64,000 bases of DNA, from assembly GCA_020137815.1 (NCBI GenBank), contig CM035351.1, forward strand, positions 7,685,315 to 7,749,314, read 5' to 3'. The stretch comes from Hormiphora californensis (taxonomy: Eukaryota > Ctenophora > Tentaculata > Cydippida > Pleurobrachiidae). The translations under genes and the position numbers were made by a program. A model generated the notes under the pieces. The model was given only the letters and a program-made list of their open reading frames with translations, did no database searches and was not told the origin of the DNA. This document shows positions 53,901 through 64,000 of this stretch, in pieces (positions within the stretch are counted from its first letter, which is position 1; each line of letters starts with the position of its first letter).

Positions 53901-56900
53901 TAGCTGAGGCTGTGGGAATGAGAACCAATGAACTGGAGGTATAAATAATCAATTACATGATAATATAGAGTGGTAATGGGTATAGGGTTTTAGCAAACGT
54001 ACAGAATTAGGGTGGGTAATATAATCATGATACCTATCAACTAATAAATTGTTCTTATTTTTAGGGGGAAAAACCCCGGGGTGAAAATTTGTTAAAAGGA
54101 TCCAGTTTTTTTCTTTCAGTTGTCAAATCACCTTTCATTTTCTTGCCCCGAGGTAAGTCACCAAAAGGTCGGGTCTTTAAGACGTCTGTAAAAATAGGGG
54201 CCGTATATGGTAACTGATGGTATAAACCTTGAAGCGGGGTTCCCCCCTTTTTAAAAACATGTTCCCCCCCCCCCGCACAGGGACAGATAACCTCTCCAAT
54301 CCTGACTCAATGTTTGAATCTCCTAACACCACTAACCACTGGTGCTCCTGGACTCCTTGAGGCTCTTTTCCTTTCTGCCAAAGTGAAATTCCTCTCAGGT
54401 AAGATAACAAGTTTTAACTTGCTCTGCTAGCTACACAAGTTTCCAGTAACGTACACAGGGCTCCTCTTTCCCCTCATCTCTCCACCCACTCTAACCCCCT
54501 TTCTCCCTCTACACAGGTCAAGTAGAGCCAGCTAAAACTCTCTGTCAGGAGTGTCTAGAACACGACGTGTCCTATGGAGAGGCCCACCTATTGATGGCCA
54601 AGATAGCACTAAACGAAGGAAATGCCCGACAAGCCCTCCAGTCCCTGGAGATTGGACTCAGCTACAACTTTGACCTAATGGACTCTCCGATATACCACTA
54701 TGTGCAGGGTTGTGTACAGAAGGAGCGGGGACAACTGGCTGACTCCCTGAAAACCTTCAACCAGGCACTAAAACTATTTAACAAGAGTGGAACTGATGGT
54801 ACCGACAAGGTCGGGGTGTATCTCGAGCTGATAGAGGTCAACAAGGCTCTAGGACAAACCCATGAGGCAACTAAAGTGATGCAAGATGCAATTAACGAGT
54901 TTCAGGGGACTCCTGGAGAGATTAGGATAGCCATTGCTAATGCAGACCTCGCTATAGCACGGGGAGACTACGATACAGCCCTGACGAACCTAAAGAGGAT
55001 AGAGCCTGACAAACCGTTCTATAGTCAGGCGAGGAAGAAGTTGGCGGAGATTTATTACAAACACAGGAAGGATAAGAAGTTGTTTATTGGGTGTTTCCAG
55101 GATTTAGTGGACATGTCTCCAACCCCAGAGAACTTCATCTTGTTGGGGGATGCCTACATGAGGATCACAGAACCCGATAAAGCAATCTCTGTGTACGAGA
55201 GCGCTCTGAAGAAGAACCCTCGGGATGCCAAACTGGCAAGTAAGATTGGGAAGGCGTTTGTACAGACCCACAACTATAACAAGGCCATGAACTACTATGA
55301 GACAGCCCTGAAACAGACCCCCGGGTTAACCGATCTGAGATATGATCTGGCCGATCTGCTAATCAAGTTGAAATCATTTGATAAAGCAGAGAGAGTCTTG
55401 AAGTCTGCATTGGATGGACTGGATGGGTCTGGTGGGCTGGCCGCTCTTGTAGAGGAATCACGGTATAACGAGTTACTGGGTGTTATGGCACAAAAGAAAG
55501 GACACCTAGCGGACGCATTGGACAACTTCAGAAAGGCTGGCGAGTGCATGGACCGAGTTGTAAAACGGGCATCTGTGGAAAACTCTGAGAAAACTGAGGA
55601 ATTCAAGAAGAACTTTGCCACTCTTAGCATAACAATTGCAGAACACTATTGTGATGCGAGGGACTTTGAAAAGTCTATCCAGTGCTACAGAGATGCCCTC
55701 AACCAAGACCCAGAAAACACTGAGGCATCCTTGGCTCTAGCTAACCTGCACCTCTCTGTTGGTGAGCTGGAGGAGTGCCAGAATATCTGTTCAGTGCTAC
55801 TTCAGAAGAATGCTCAGAATGAGGGTGCTACAATCATCATGGCAAAGGTACTGTTCCAGAGAAACCATCACATCGAGGCTATCCATCATTTCCAGCAGCT
55901 ACTTATGAAGCGGCCCGATAACTTCGAGGCCCTGGCTACCTTGGTAGACCTCCTTAGAAGAGCAGGGAAGACCCAGGAGTGCCACCAATTCTTTGATTTA
56001 GCAGAGCGACATTCTCCCAAGATACCTCTATCTGCTGGATTCAACTTCTGTAAGGGTCTCCACGCGTGGCATACCGGTAACTCCCACATAGCCCTGAAGC
56101 ACTTCAACCTCGCCAGAAAGGACAGCACATGGGGTGAGAGGGCTGTACTGAAGATGGTGGGTATCTGTCTGAACCCTGACATGGATACCATTGGAGGGGA
56201 GGTCTTCCAGAGTTCAGAATCTGATGCAGAGAGGAGAGATAACGAACTGTTAGCTGTAAAGGCTGCTGATAAGTTATTACAGGATCTGAGGCCGACCAGT
56301 GCCCAAACAGCAGTTAGGGTCAAGATCTTGGAGGGATATTGTGGGTTGAACTCACTGAACAAACAGAACGCTGAACGTGCCCTTGAGAGTTTCATGGAGA
56401 TAGTTGCGACACAATCGGACCATGTTCCTGCGTTATTGGGATCTGCTGTTGCGTTCATGCTCTTGAAACAGGCCCCTAAAGCTCGAAACCAACTGAAAAG
56501 GATCTCTAAGATGTCATGGAATCCCCTTGGTAAGTTCCCATCCAAATTATGTTTTTAGGTTGTAGTGACTAAATCTATCTTTAAAGCAAGGAACGAAGCG
56601 ACCCCATCCCAAAGATGTTCGCACGCTAGTGCCCTTTGGCCACGGTCGTGCGTACGATCGCAGTCCATGTTTCCACTACAGCTGCTGATCTACAAAGGGA
56701 GATTTGCCCTTTAAAAACCAAAGGGGGGAACCCCCCAGAAAACCCACCTGAGGCATCCTTTTGCTTTTGGGGGCCCTAAAACCCTGCCCAACCCCCTTGG
56801 GGGGGGGGTTTTTTTTTTGGGGTTTTTTTTGGAAAAGGGGAGGGGGCAGGAAAATACCCTAAGTTAAATCCCCAAAACAGGGGGGAAGGTTTTAGAGAGG

Positions 56901-57640
56901 GGGGGACTTCCCCCCGGCAGGTTTTACCCTTTGTTTTTTCCGGGGAGAAATCTTCAAGGGAATAAACTTCCCGGTAAAGGCGTTTCGAAAGGTTTCCCCC
57001 AACAAAACCACCGTCCCCCAAAAAGCAGAGGGTCAAAATCTTTTTTGGAGGGTTTGGTGGTTTGCTCTGAAACCCCCCAAAAAACCGGGGAAGGGGTTGA
57101 ATTTAGGGGTTGGGGGGGGGGGGGTTTTGCGAGGGGGAAAAATGTGTGGTTAAAGTTTGGGGTTAAAGTGAACCCCAACTTAAAAAATCTTAAGATGTTG
57201 AATCCCCGGTAAGTCCCCCCCCAAATTATGTTTTTAAATTGTTTGTTCTGCGTTGGCCCGTTCTAATGCTGGAAACAGAAAGGACCCACGAAAACGGCGG
57301 AAAAACCCCTGGTTAAGCCTACTATTTCCCAAATTGGGGGTTTGGTGTGTCCTACACCCTTTTTTCCTTTACCGCCACTACACCCCCCTTTAACTAAAAA
57401 TCTTTTTATAACCCCAACCCCACCCAACGCGGAAGAGTTTGAGAAAGCGTGGCTGCTCCTGGCAGATATCTACATAATGAGTAGCAAGTTTGATCTGGCC
57501 CAGGGCTCTGAAAAAAGTGCCTGAACCAACCAAATTTTTTTTCAGGCCGGGATTTCCAAAGGGGACATACACAGAAAGGTTCTTACAAGGATGCAGCATT
57601 GAACTATGAAAAAGCATGGCAGTTCAGCAACTCCTAAACC
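44443..57640 (+). CDS. TTC21B: IFT139 / TTC21B, retrograde intraflagellar transport TPR protein
   Basis: Exons recognised: 44443-44469, 44589-44719, 44861-45141, 45332-45706, 45895-45993, 46368-46484, 46864-46939, about 53748-53772, 53810-53938, 54281-54398, 54517-56529, then degraded 3' exons near 57427-57510 and 57560-57640. Blocks shared with the family include QKYGSDPVLTFYDG, LLERAMAINHD, KVKFLSGQVEPA, EAHLLMAKIAL, MGKAL-like KIGKAFVQTHNYNKAMNYYE, KPDNFEALATLVDLLRR and AEEFEKAWLLLADIYI. The protein is a TPR superhelix in IFT-A. One +1 frame change is needed in exon 2 (44640-44660). An in-frame TAG interrupts the small exon at 53748. One small exon before 53748 (about 14 residues in human) and the C-terminal exon were not found. 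Sequence around 56.7-58 kb is poor, and the acceptor before 57427 is not visible. Confidence 0.9.
47608..47910. repeat. CT/GA microsatellite abutting the Kv stop codon
   Basis: About 300 bp of CT with TTTCTG, TCTTCTC and TCGTCT variants. On the minus strand it starts at the stop codon of the Kv channel gene, so it would form its 3' UTR. Confidence 0.95.
47908..49655 (-). CDS. Shaker-type voltage-gated potassium channel (Kv), nested in an IFT139 intron
   Basis: Minus-strand exons: 49655-49488, 49359-49162, 48989-48877, 48703-47908. They total 1275 nt (424 residues), and all phases fit. The T1 tetramerisation domain has IIVLNVRGNFYE, YRDTLLGSVELEEFFDED and IFYTILHFYQTRGQL. S1 contains FIIIAVTMFMVETLPP. 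S4 is ILRVLRVVRVLRLARHSDG, with five arginines every third residue. The S4-S5/S5 segment resembles Shaker. The pore is VVVTMSSVGYGD. S6 is LVLALPMTVIISKV, with no second proline of PVP. The C-terminus ends DTAV, a class I PDZ ligand. Compared with bilaterian Kv channels, both termini are short. It lies entirely inside the IFT139 intron 46940-53747, on the opposite strand. Subfamily (Kv1-4) is not assigned. Confidence 0.95.
49018..49156. repeat. 42-bp tandem repeat, about 3.3 units, in Kv intron 2
   Basis: Unit CCAATCAGAGCACATTATTG followed by GCATCAAGTGACATGCTCTCAT. It fills almost all of the intron between exons 2 and 3 of the Kv gene. Each unit carries CCAAT and ATTGG boxes. Confidence 0.9.
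49656..53747. other. Rest of the large IFT139 intron
   Basis: The Kv 5' region, a CT array near 50711-50762 and low-quality stretches. The ORF at 50296-50508 and the frame at 51703-51960 (which ends at a gtatga donor-like site) have no similarity I recognise. I leave both uncalled. Confidence 0.5.
52490..53750. other. Homopolymer-inflated, probably unreliable consensus
   Basis: Many runs of C, T, A and G of 5-10 bases (for example 52540-52640 and 53160-53200) alternate in a way not seen elsewhere in the window. It resembles poor base calling rather than genuine low complexity. Confidence 0.6.
56690..57425. other. Homopolymer-inflated, probably unreliable consensus
   Basis: Runs of G, T, C and A dominate (near 56790-56840 and 57105-57130). 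The expected IFT139 acceptor before GCGGAAGAG is replaced by CCCAAC, consistent with miscalled bases. Confidence 0.65.
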
Positions 57641-59154
57641 CAAAAAATAGGACTGGGGGGTGTAGGAACTATGTAGGGTGTGTGTGTTGTGTGTAGGAGG
57701 TCGTCTTTCTGGGCACCCCTTACAGTTTGGGAAAAAACCCAAATTTGACACCTGAGAGCTACAACAAGCATGTTATACAAATTAACATCCCTAGTGCCCT
57801 CTCTGCACACAACAAACAAGTGACATATTCATGCCTTGATACAGGACAAATGACACATGCCACAAATACATAGGACAAGTTGCAGATGGCAGATTTTTGT
57901 TTAGTTTCTCTCTCTCTGTTTTCCCCTCTTCTCTTTTTCCTCTCTCTTTTTCTCTCTCTCTCTCTCTCTCCCTCTCCATCCTCTCTCCTTCTCTCTCCTC
58001 TTTCCCCTCCTCCCCCTCCCCTTTCTTTTTTTTTGAAAACTCCCTTTTCCCCCCCCCCCTCTCGGGGGGGCCTCCCTTTTTTCCCTTTTCTTCTCTCATC
58101 GCTTCTCCCTCTCCCCGGGTATCTCCCCATCCTCTCTCTCTCTCCCTTCAATTTTCCCCCCCCATGCCGGCCCCCCCCCCTTTTTTTTTCCCCTCTTCCT
58201 TTTTTTACCCCCCCTTCCCTACAAACCAACCATTTGGCTAATGATATAACTTTCAACTAAATCCCCCCCTTTCTCTCCGGGTTTTAAAATGCCTTTTAAA
58301 TACCCCAAAGCCAACGGGTTTTTGGTATTGATGTGCCATAAGGGCTCCAAGCACACCCCAAAACCCCGATAAGGGGAAAAATTTCTGGGGAAGCCGGCTA
58401 AAATCAATCTACTGGGACCCCTCAAGTGGGGGAACATCAGGGGACCATGACTCTAGGGCGAACATCAGGGGACCATGACTCTAGGGCGAACATCAGGGGA
58501 CCACTCAGAGGGGAATAATGATCTACCAACCCCCACAAACGCGGGGTGACCCCCTCAAAAAAATATTATTGAGGGGGGGTTGAGGAGGGCCCGGGGAGGC
58601 CCCGGTCAAACCTGAACACTGTTGTTGAAAGGGAACCCCCCTTTTAAGAAAGGGCCCTCCTCCCAAAATTTTTGGGGGGGTAAAATTTTTGGGGGGATTT
58701 TGAAATGGATTTATTGTAAAACAGCTGGATCTGTTTATTTGTTTATTACTGTACATAGAACTATGTGTGACAATATGTAAAAAGGAGAAATATTTAAAAG
58801 CGAGAAGGGGAAACCAGATCAGGTTGAATTTAAAAAAAATCAAACAACGTACCTATCAGGCATCGTGCTGACCATTTCCTCTCCGTGCCCCCTTTTCTTA
58901 CAAACGCGCGAGGAAAAAGTGGTCAGGGGCATCGCATGCAGGAGATTTTTACAATTAGTGTGGTTTTGTGAGGCCCCGTGTTTTTTTAGTGGGGACAATC
59001 AGAGGGGAGAGTTTCAAGTTGTATGGATAGATTTTCTTGTTTTCAGCAAAATAAGCGTTTTTTTGATTCAACTTGCTTTCTCTCACTCTCTCTTCTCCCT
59101 ATTTTTTTTCTTTTTTTTCTTTCCCCCCTCTCCCCCCTCTCCCCCTTTTTTTTT

Positions 59155-59185
<31 letters not shown>

Positions 59186-59231
59186 CCTTTTTCCCCCCTC
59201 TCTATTTTTTTCCCCCTTTTTCCCCCCCCCC

Positions 59232-59280
<49 letters not shown>

Positions 59281-59701
59281 ACCCAAAATATCAACGCTCA
59301 TCTGCTTGTGATCGTTACAGGTCCAATTTACGGCAAATGACCTCTACTATAAGATGCCATATAGGACAACATGATACCTAATATCTAGCGGTGTAATTGT
59401 AATAGTTATGACTAATAATTATGACTAACAAACAATCTCCAAGTGTTCAGGTGTTGGTAAGAAATAGATACATTACACACAGAAGAGAGAGAGAGAGTTA
59501 ACATAGTGATAGATAACGGTTAACACTTGATATTGTCCGGTTCCGCTTATTCAATCTCTTCAACAGAATCTCTGATATTGTGAGTATAAAGTTCCCCTTC
59601 TCGGGACAATGCTCTGACAGAGTTCCCCTTGAACTTTAATATACAAACACACACAAACACCACTGATTTGAGACACAGTCCACTCACACTCCCCTCTCTC
59701 C
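57641..59701. other. 3' of IFT139: low-quality and low-complexity sequence
   Basis: C/T-rich runs at 57900-58220, a 28-bp unit (AACATCAGGGGACCATGACT then CTAGGGCG) repeated about 2.7 times at 58433-58513, and poly-T followed by poly-C at 59150-59282. I see no exon of a new gene. The last IFT139 exon may be hidden here. Confidence 0.55.
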
Positions 59702-61482
59702 TCAGATCGCCTCCGTGGGTATCTTCCTCTGCTGTAGATGATGATGGTGATGATGGTGATGATGTCCTGGTAGCTGGGTGGACATCATATTGAAGTGATG
59801 GATGGTGGTACACGAGGAATGGGGAGGAGGAGGGGCCTGGTGTTGTTGCTGCTGCTGAGGTGTCTGCATACCGTAACTCTTCCTGCGAGAGAGAGAGGTA
59901 TGTGCTGTTTCACATGGGTCACGTGATCACCCCCCCCTTAGGGTTAAATAGCGCATGTGCCGCCCCTGATCTCGCCCTCACTGTTCACGTGCCCGCTAGT
60001 TAGCAAAGAGTCGAGGGCACTGTTGGGAAAACCAACAGAGACAAAGAGCGCACGTCTATTGTCAGAGAGAGAATAGATCAGGGACCCAGGACTCTTATGG
60101 AATTGTTACATGGACAAAGGGAGGTGTACTATGACGGGCAATCAAACAATATGACTGGAACAATGGGACTGTGTCACTCAGTTTGTAGATTTATTGTAGA
60201 CCCCCAATCACTCCCTTCAATCCCGATAGCCCTCCAATCCCAAACCCGCTACCCGAACCTTGCCTTGTTCGACCCTCTCTATCCAAATGTAAATAAAGGT
60301 CAGCCCTAAATCCCTTCCCAACCCCTCAACAAGATGCTACTAAATTCACACACCCCTACTTACCTCATGTACTCCATCTTTGCCTGCCACATCTGGTGCT
60401 CTCTCTGTAGCTCTACCTGGCGTGCCCTCTCACCACTTAGGTCTGCTATCGTCTTATCCTGGCTCTTAATACTACGCATTATCTGGTCGATGTACTGGAG
60501 CGCTAGAAGGCGGTCAGAGTTAGTAAAACAGGGGGTTAAATTTCTCACTATGGCCCCGGAGTTAGCTTGGTATCTCACTGAGATTCTCAAAATATGTAGA
60601 CGGAGGTCGGAGACTACTAACTGAATACATTTTCCACTTCTTGAACCTCCCCTACCTTTGTCTAGGATGGTCTGTTTGGTGTGGGAGCTGTCTCTGCAGG
60701 CTGGAACTATATCCCTCAAATCCTCAAATCTACTGTTCAGAATCTTCCTTCTTCTCTGCTCTGACAACTTGTGCGTAGTTCTTCTGTGGTTTATCTAGAT
60801 GGGGTTTTATTAACATATTAATAAACGGTAGCTATTCTATTGGATTGGAACTCTCCCCCACTCTGTTTGAGTGTACCGGGAGTGTACCACTACAACCCCC
60901 AGGGTACCTCATCTCTTTCTCTTTCTCTCTCCCCTCTCTCATCTATCCTTTGACGAAGAGCACTATTGTCTGAAGACAATACACCCAATACTGGACTCCT
61001 TTGTTTCTCCTGAACACGCCCAAACACCCGGCTAATTCCAAACACCCGGCTAATTCCAAACACCCGGCCTGAATTGATGTTCACTGGCCCCTAACAGGTC
61101 AGTTCAATGCTCTGACCGCTGTTCTATCTTTAAAAGAAATTAGAATGTAGGGTCAGACCAATGCTCTGACAATCCCTTACCCCTAAACACCGCACCTCAC
61201 GCATCTATACAATCAGAGGTCATGTCGAAGGAGTTATCATTCAATGACATTCATTGAGGTTTCTCATACAGGCCTTTTAGATTCACAGCTCTGTAGTTAG
61301 GTCTAGTGGTGTGTTACCTGCTTCTCCAAGGCATGACGTATCTCTGGATCACTGTCTACTGAGTTATCGTGCTGGAGGGGCTGGTAGGAACTGGGGTTGT
61401 GGTCATATGGTTTAGCTCTGTAGTGACCCACCGACACATCACCCCCTCTCAATGCACAGCTTTTAGTAACTGGGATGTACAT
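59702..61482 (-). CDS. bHLH (probably bHLH-leucine zipper) transcription factor
   Basis: Minus-strand exons: 61482-61318, 60794-60656, 60502-60364, 59882-59702. They total 624 nt (207 residues) in consistent phase. The basic region is HRRTTHKLSEQRRRKILNSR, with the H-E-R pattern of E-box binders. Helix 1 continues FEDLRDIVPAC, the loop is short, and helix 2 is TILDKALQYIDQIM. A heptad-like stretch follows (KSQDKTIADLSGERARQVEL). The C-terminal exon is Gln/Pro-rich and has a run of nine histidines. The N-terminal 55 residues have no known domain. MLX/MAX/USF-like families are the nearest I can suggest, without certainty. A further 5' exon cannot be excluded. Confidence 0.85.
61095..61171 (+). 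repeat. CAATGCTCTGAC repeat family, copy 3
   Basis: CAGGTCAGTTCAATGCTCTGACC at the left and GGGTCAGACCAATGCTCTGAC at the right. The middle has diverged. It lies in bHLH intron 1, beside three 20-bp repeats of CCAAACACCCGGCTAATT. Confidence 0.65.
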
Positions 61483-62885
61483 GTCTTCTCTCTAGAGAGA
61501 GAGAGAGGTCTGTTAGGAGATGATTGAAACGATGTCTGTTATGAGATGGCGATACTTATACTTATACTTATAGTGTTTCTAGATGTATCAGTATGTTCAG
61601 TATCGTTATGATCTAATTTGAGCATCTAAACTTGAAATCAATATCAAGCCATTACAAAGTATTAGTAAACCCGGGCAAATGAAGCGATTAGATAATGCCT
61701 AAAATAATTAGATAAGTTAGTTCAATTCTAATCTCCGATCTTGGCAACATAGAGAAAAACTGAAATCTCGTAATGCACTGAAAGTCTACCACCAAGAATG
61801 GTATAAGATGCAAACGCAACTAAATTGAGGTACGAAATAGTGAGGACGGGGCCTGTCAAGAGCTTTCTATATGAGAGCCGGGCTACTCGCCGTGTCATAA
61901 TGGCCCCTGAGGGGAACCCAATTAAGGGATCCCCCCTCATACATCTACATCTCATGAGGCATGGATTCTCCACATGCCCAAACTGGGCTCTCTCTCACCC
62001 CCTCACTAGTCACACACACTCTCTCTCTCTATCTCTCTCTCTCTCTCTCTCACCCAGCACATGGCCACTTTGGGAATCGGAAAACGATCAAGAGTTGCTC
62101 TGATCACAGAAACGTGGATCTTTAAACTGAGAGTTACAAGAGAGAGGGCGATAACGAGAAGTGAGAAGAGATTATGGGAAAAGAGTTGTTGGGAAAAGAG
62201 TGGATAAGATTGGCCCAAACTATGGTTGACCACGGGGAGCTTAAAATAAGTGGTGAGAGTTAACGACAAAATGGTCAAACACTCTCTCAGCAAAGGTGTT
62301 ATTATGGCATGGGTTCATAGAGAAAAGAGAAGAGAGATAGAGAGAAGAGAGGAGAGAGGAGAGAGAAGAGAGAGAGATAAGAGAGAAGAGAGAGAGGAGG
62401 AGAGAGAGAAGAGAATCGAGCGCTCACGCCCCTCTGCCTCCTCTTCCCACCTCCCTGCTCACCCGCCCCGGCCCTGCTCTTCTTACTGCATTGGAGCTGT
62501 AGAGCATACAACCCGTGCAAGAACCGTGCAACCCACACTTCTCTCGTCCCCTCTCTCTCTCTCCTCTCTCTTCTCTCTCTCTCTCCTCCTCCCTACCGCC
62601 GTCACTGTCTCCCCCATCACTCTACACCTCCTTCTCTGCTTCCGGGTCTCGGTCCCTCCTCTCGCTCGGCTCCTCCATAGTTTCTCGTTACTCTCTCTTC
62701 GGGGGCTCCTCTCCGGTCTGGCGGTCTCTCTGCCCCATCTCCAGATTGATAATCCCTTGTCAGGAGGTGTCTGACAAATAGCACCTCATACAGACACTGC
62801 AACCCTCTGGGTACCCAGTCTGGGACCGCATGACTCTCTCACAGTGAGACTACAGACCCGCAGAAATTGAAAACCGAGGTTTGTA
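61483..62885. other. Upstream of bHLH gene: no gene recognised
   Basis: Short GA arrays near 62025-62050 and 62320-62415 and a pyrimidine-rich stretch at 62535-62640. Long frames here coincide with these arrays. Confidence 0.5.
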
Positions 62886-63447
62886 CCCCCTCCAGTCCCA
62901 ACCGCTCTGTACCCCTCCAGTCCCAACCGCTCTGTACCTCTCCAGTCCCAACCGCTCTGTACCCCTCCAGTCCCAAACCGCTCTGTACCCCCTCCAGTCC
63001 CAACCGCTCTGTACCCCTCCAGTCCCAACTGCTCTGTACCCCTCCAGTCCCAACTGCTCTGTACCCCCTCCAGTCCCAACCGCTCTGTACCCCCTCCAGT
63101 CCCAACCGCTCTGTACCCCTCCAGTCCCAACCGCTCTGTACCCCTCCAGTCCCAACCCGCTCTGTAACCCCTACCAGTCCCAACCGCTCTGTAGTCCCCT
63201 CCAGTCCCAACCGCTCTGTACCCCCTCCAGTCCCACCGCTCTGTACCCCCTCCAGTCCCAACCGCTCTGTACCCCCTCCAGTCCCAACCGCTCTGTACCC
63301 CTCCAGTCCCAACCGCTCTGTACCCCCTCCAGTCCCAACCGCTCTGTACCCCTCCAGTCCCAACCGCTCTGTACCCCCTCCAGTCCCAACCGCTCTGTAC
63401 CCCTCCAGTCCCAACCGCTCTGTACCCCTCCAGTCCCAACCGCTCTG
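62886..63447. repeat. 24/25-bp minisatellite, about 23 units
   Basis: Unit CCCCTCCAGTCCCAACCGCT followed by CTGTA, 24 or 25 bp depending on a C run of 4 or 5. Rare variants include AACTGCT and CCCACCGCT. Mixed unit lengths prevent any one frame from staying coherent, although six long overlapping frames appear. Confidence 0.95.
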
Positions 63448-64000
63448 AATCACCTTCCTTCCTCAGTGTCAGTGATCAACCATGGTTAGCATCGATGTTT
63501 CATACCAAGTTGGCCAACTTAACCAGTAATTTGAATCCCAAAGGCAAAAGAAACGATGATCTATGGGGTTTAAGGAATTAAAATTCTAGTCAAATTTGAT
63601 TCAGCACAGTTAATCGGTCTTTACTCTTTATCATTATCATTAACCCAAACAAGAAATTCGCCCATTGTAAATTGGCAGTTCAACTAATTATTGTCTCTTC
63701 TGAATCGTCACGATCTGGTCAGGCAAAATACTCTGCTAGTCTGACGAGGTATTCTCATTCTGGTCTGAAGAAGGAGGAGGGCTGTCCTTGGCAATCTAGA
63801 GATCTGGTTAGTTAGTCTTCATGTAGCATCAGCTGACTATTCATTGGCAGGTTCATAGTCACATCGGGTTATTCGTATTCCTTCCTGAATTAATTTGGTT
63901 GGTTACTGTTAGGTTTCTTGCACCGGTCACAGTGATACATAGTACTGTACAAAATAGTTCGAGTTTTCGATATTATATTTATATGGGAGTCCCATTGGGG
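63448..64000. other. No feature seen
   Basis: AT-rich unique sequence with no convincing exon or repeat. Confidence 0.5.

Noticed and set aside
62786-63489. Six overlapping ORFs of up to 217 residues
   Set aside because: All come from the 24/25-bp minisatellite; unit lengths vary and no start or splice context exists.

Overview
This window looks like nuclear DNA from an early-branching animal. Every convincing gene is broken by short GT–AG introns. The gene set is metazoan and rich in cilia genes (LRRC43, IFT54, CFAP251, CFAP100, IFT139), plus POLR1D, a Shaker-type potassium channel, a class A GPCR, a secreted Ig/Kazal/VWD protein, a four-finger zinc-finger factor and a bHLH factor. A compact genome, a gene nested in another gene's intron, very short gaps between genes and acceptor-like sites just before start codons would fit a glass sponge (Hexactinellida) or a ctenophore. 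That placement is inference; no sequence here settles it.

Layout. 91-4954 (+): LRRC43, with its 5' end outside the window. 7304-10413 (+): zinc-finger factor. 10414-15405: repeat block with a perfect 454-bp inverted repeat and a 1.9-kb foldback. 15406-24056 (-): IFT54/TRAF3IP1, whose 4.4-kb intron holds more foldback elements. 24404-26472 (+): class A GPCR. 26897-31335: repeats and a 30-bp minisatellite. 31336-34351 (-): secreted Ig-Kazal-Ig-VWD-C8 protein. 35204-39626 (+): CFAP251/WDR66. 40036-41727 (+): CFAP100. 43487-44295 (+): POLR1D. 44443-about 57640 (+): IFT139/TTC21B, with a complete Kv channel gene (47908-49655, -) inside its largest intron. 59702-61482 (-): bHLH factor. 62886-63447: a 24/25-bp minisatellite.

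How the genes relate. IFT139 (IFT-A) and IFT54 (IFT-B) serve intraflagellar transport. CFAP251 and CFAP100 belong to axonemal assemblies that regulate dynein and radial spokes. LRRC43 is also cilia-associated. So about half of the recognisable genes build or run motile cilia.

The most unusual signal is a set of nine reading-frame changes in four genes. Each needs exactly one nucleotide to be skipped (+1), and homology plus exon-phase arithmetic support this. Either translation uses +1 frameshifting here or the consensus carries insertion-biased errors. Parts of 52-59 kb are visibly poor consensus (inflated homopolymers), so the error explanation must be tested first. A second signal is an AG that looks like a splice acceptor 2-11 nt before the ATG of most genes, as expected for spliced-leader trans-splicing or a non-coding first exon.
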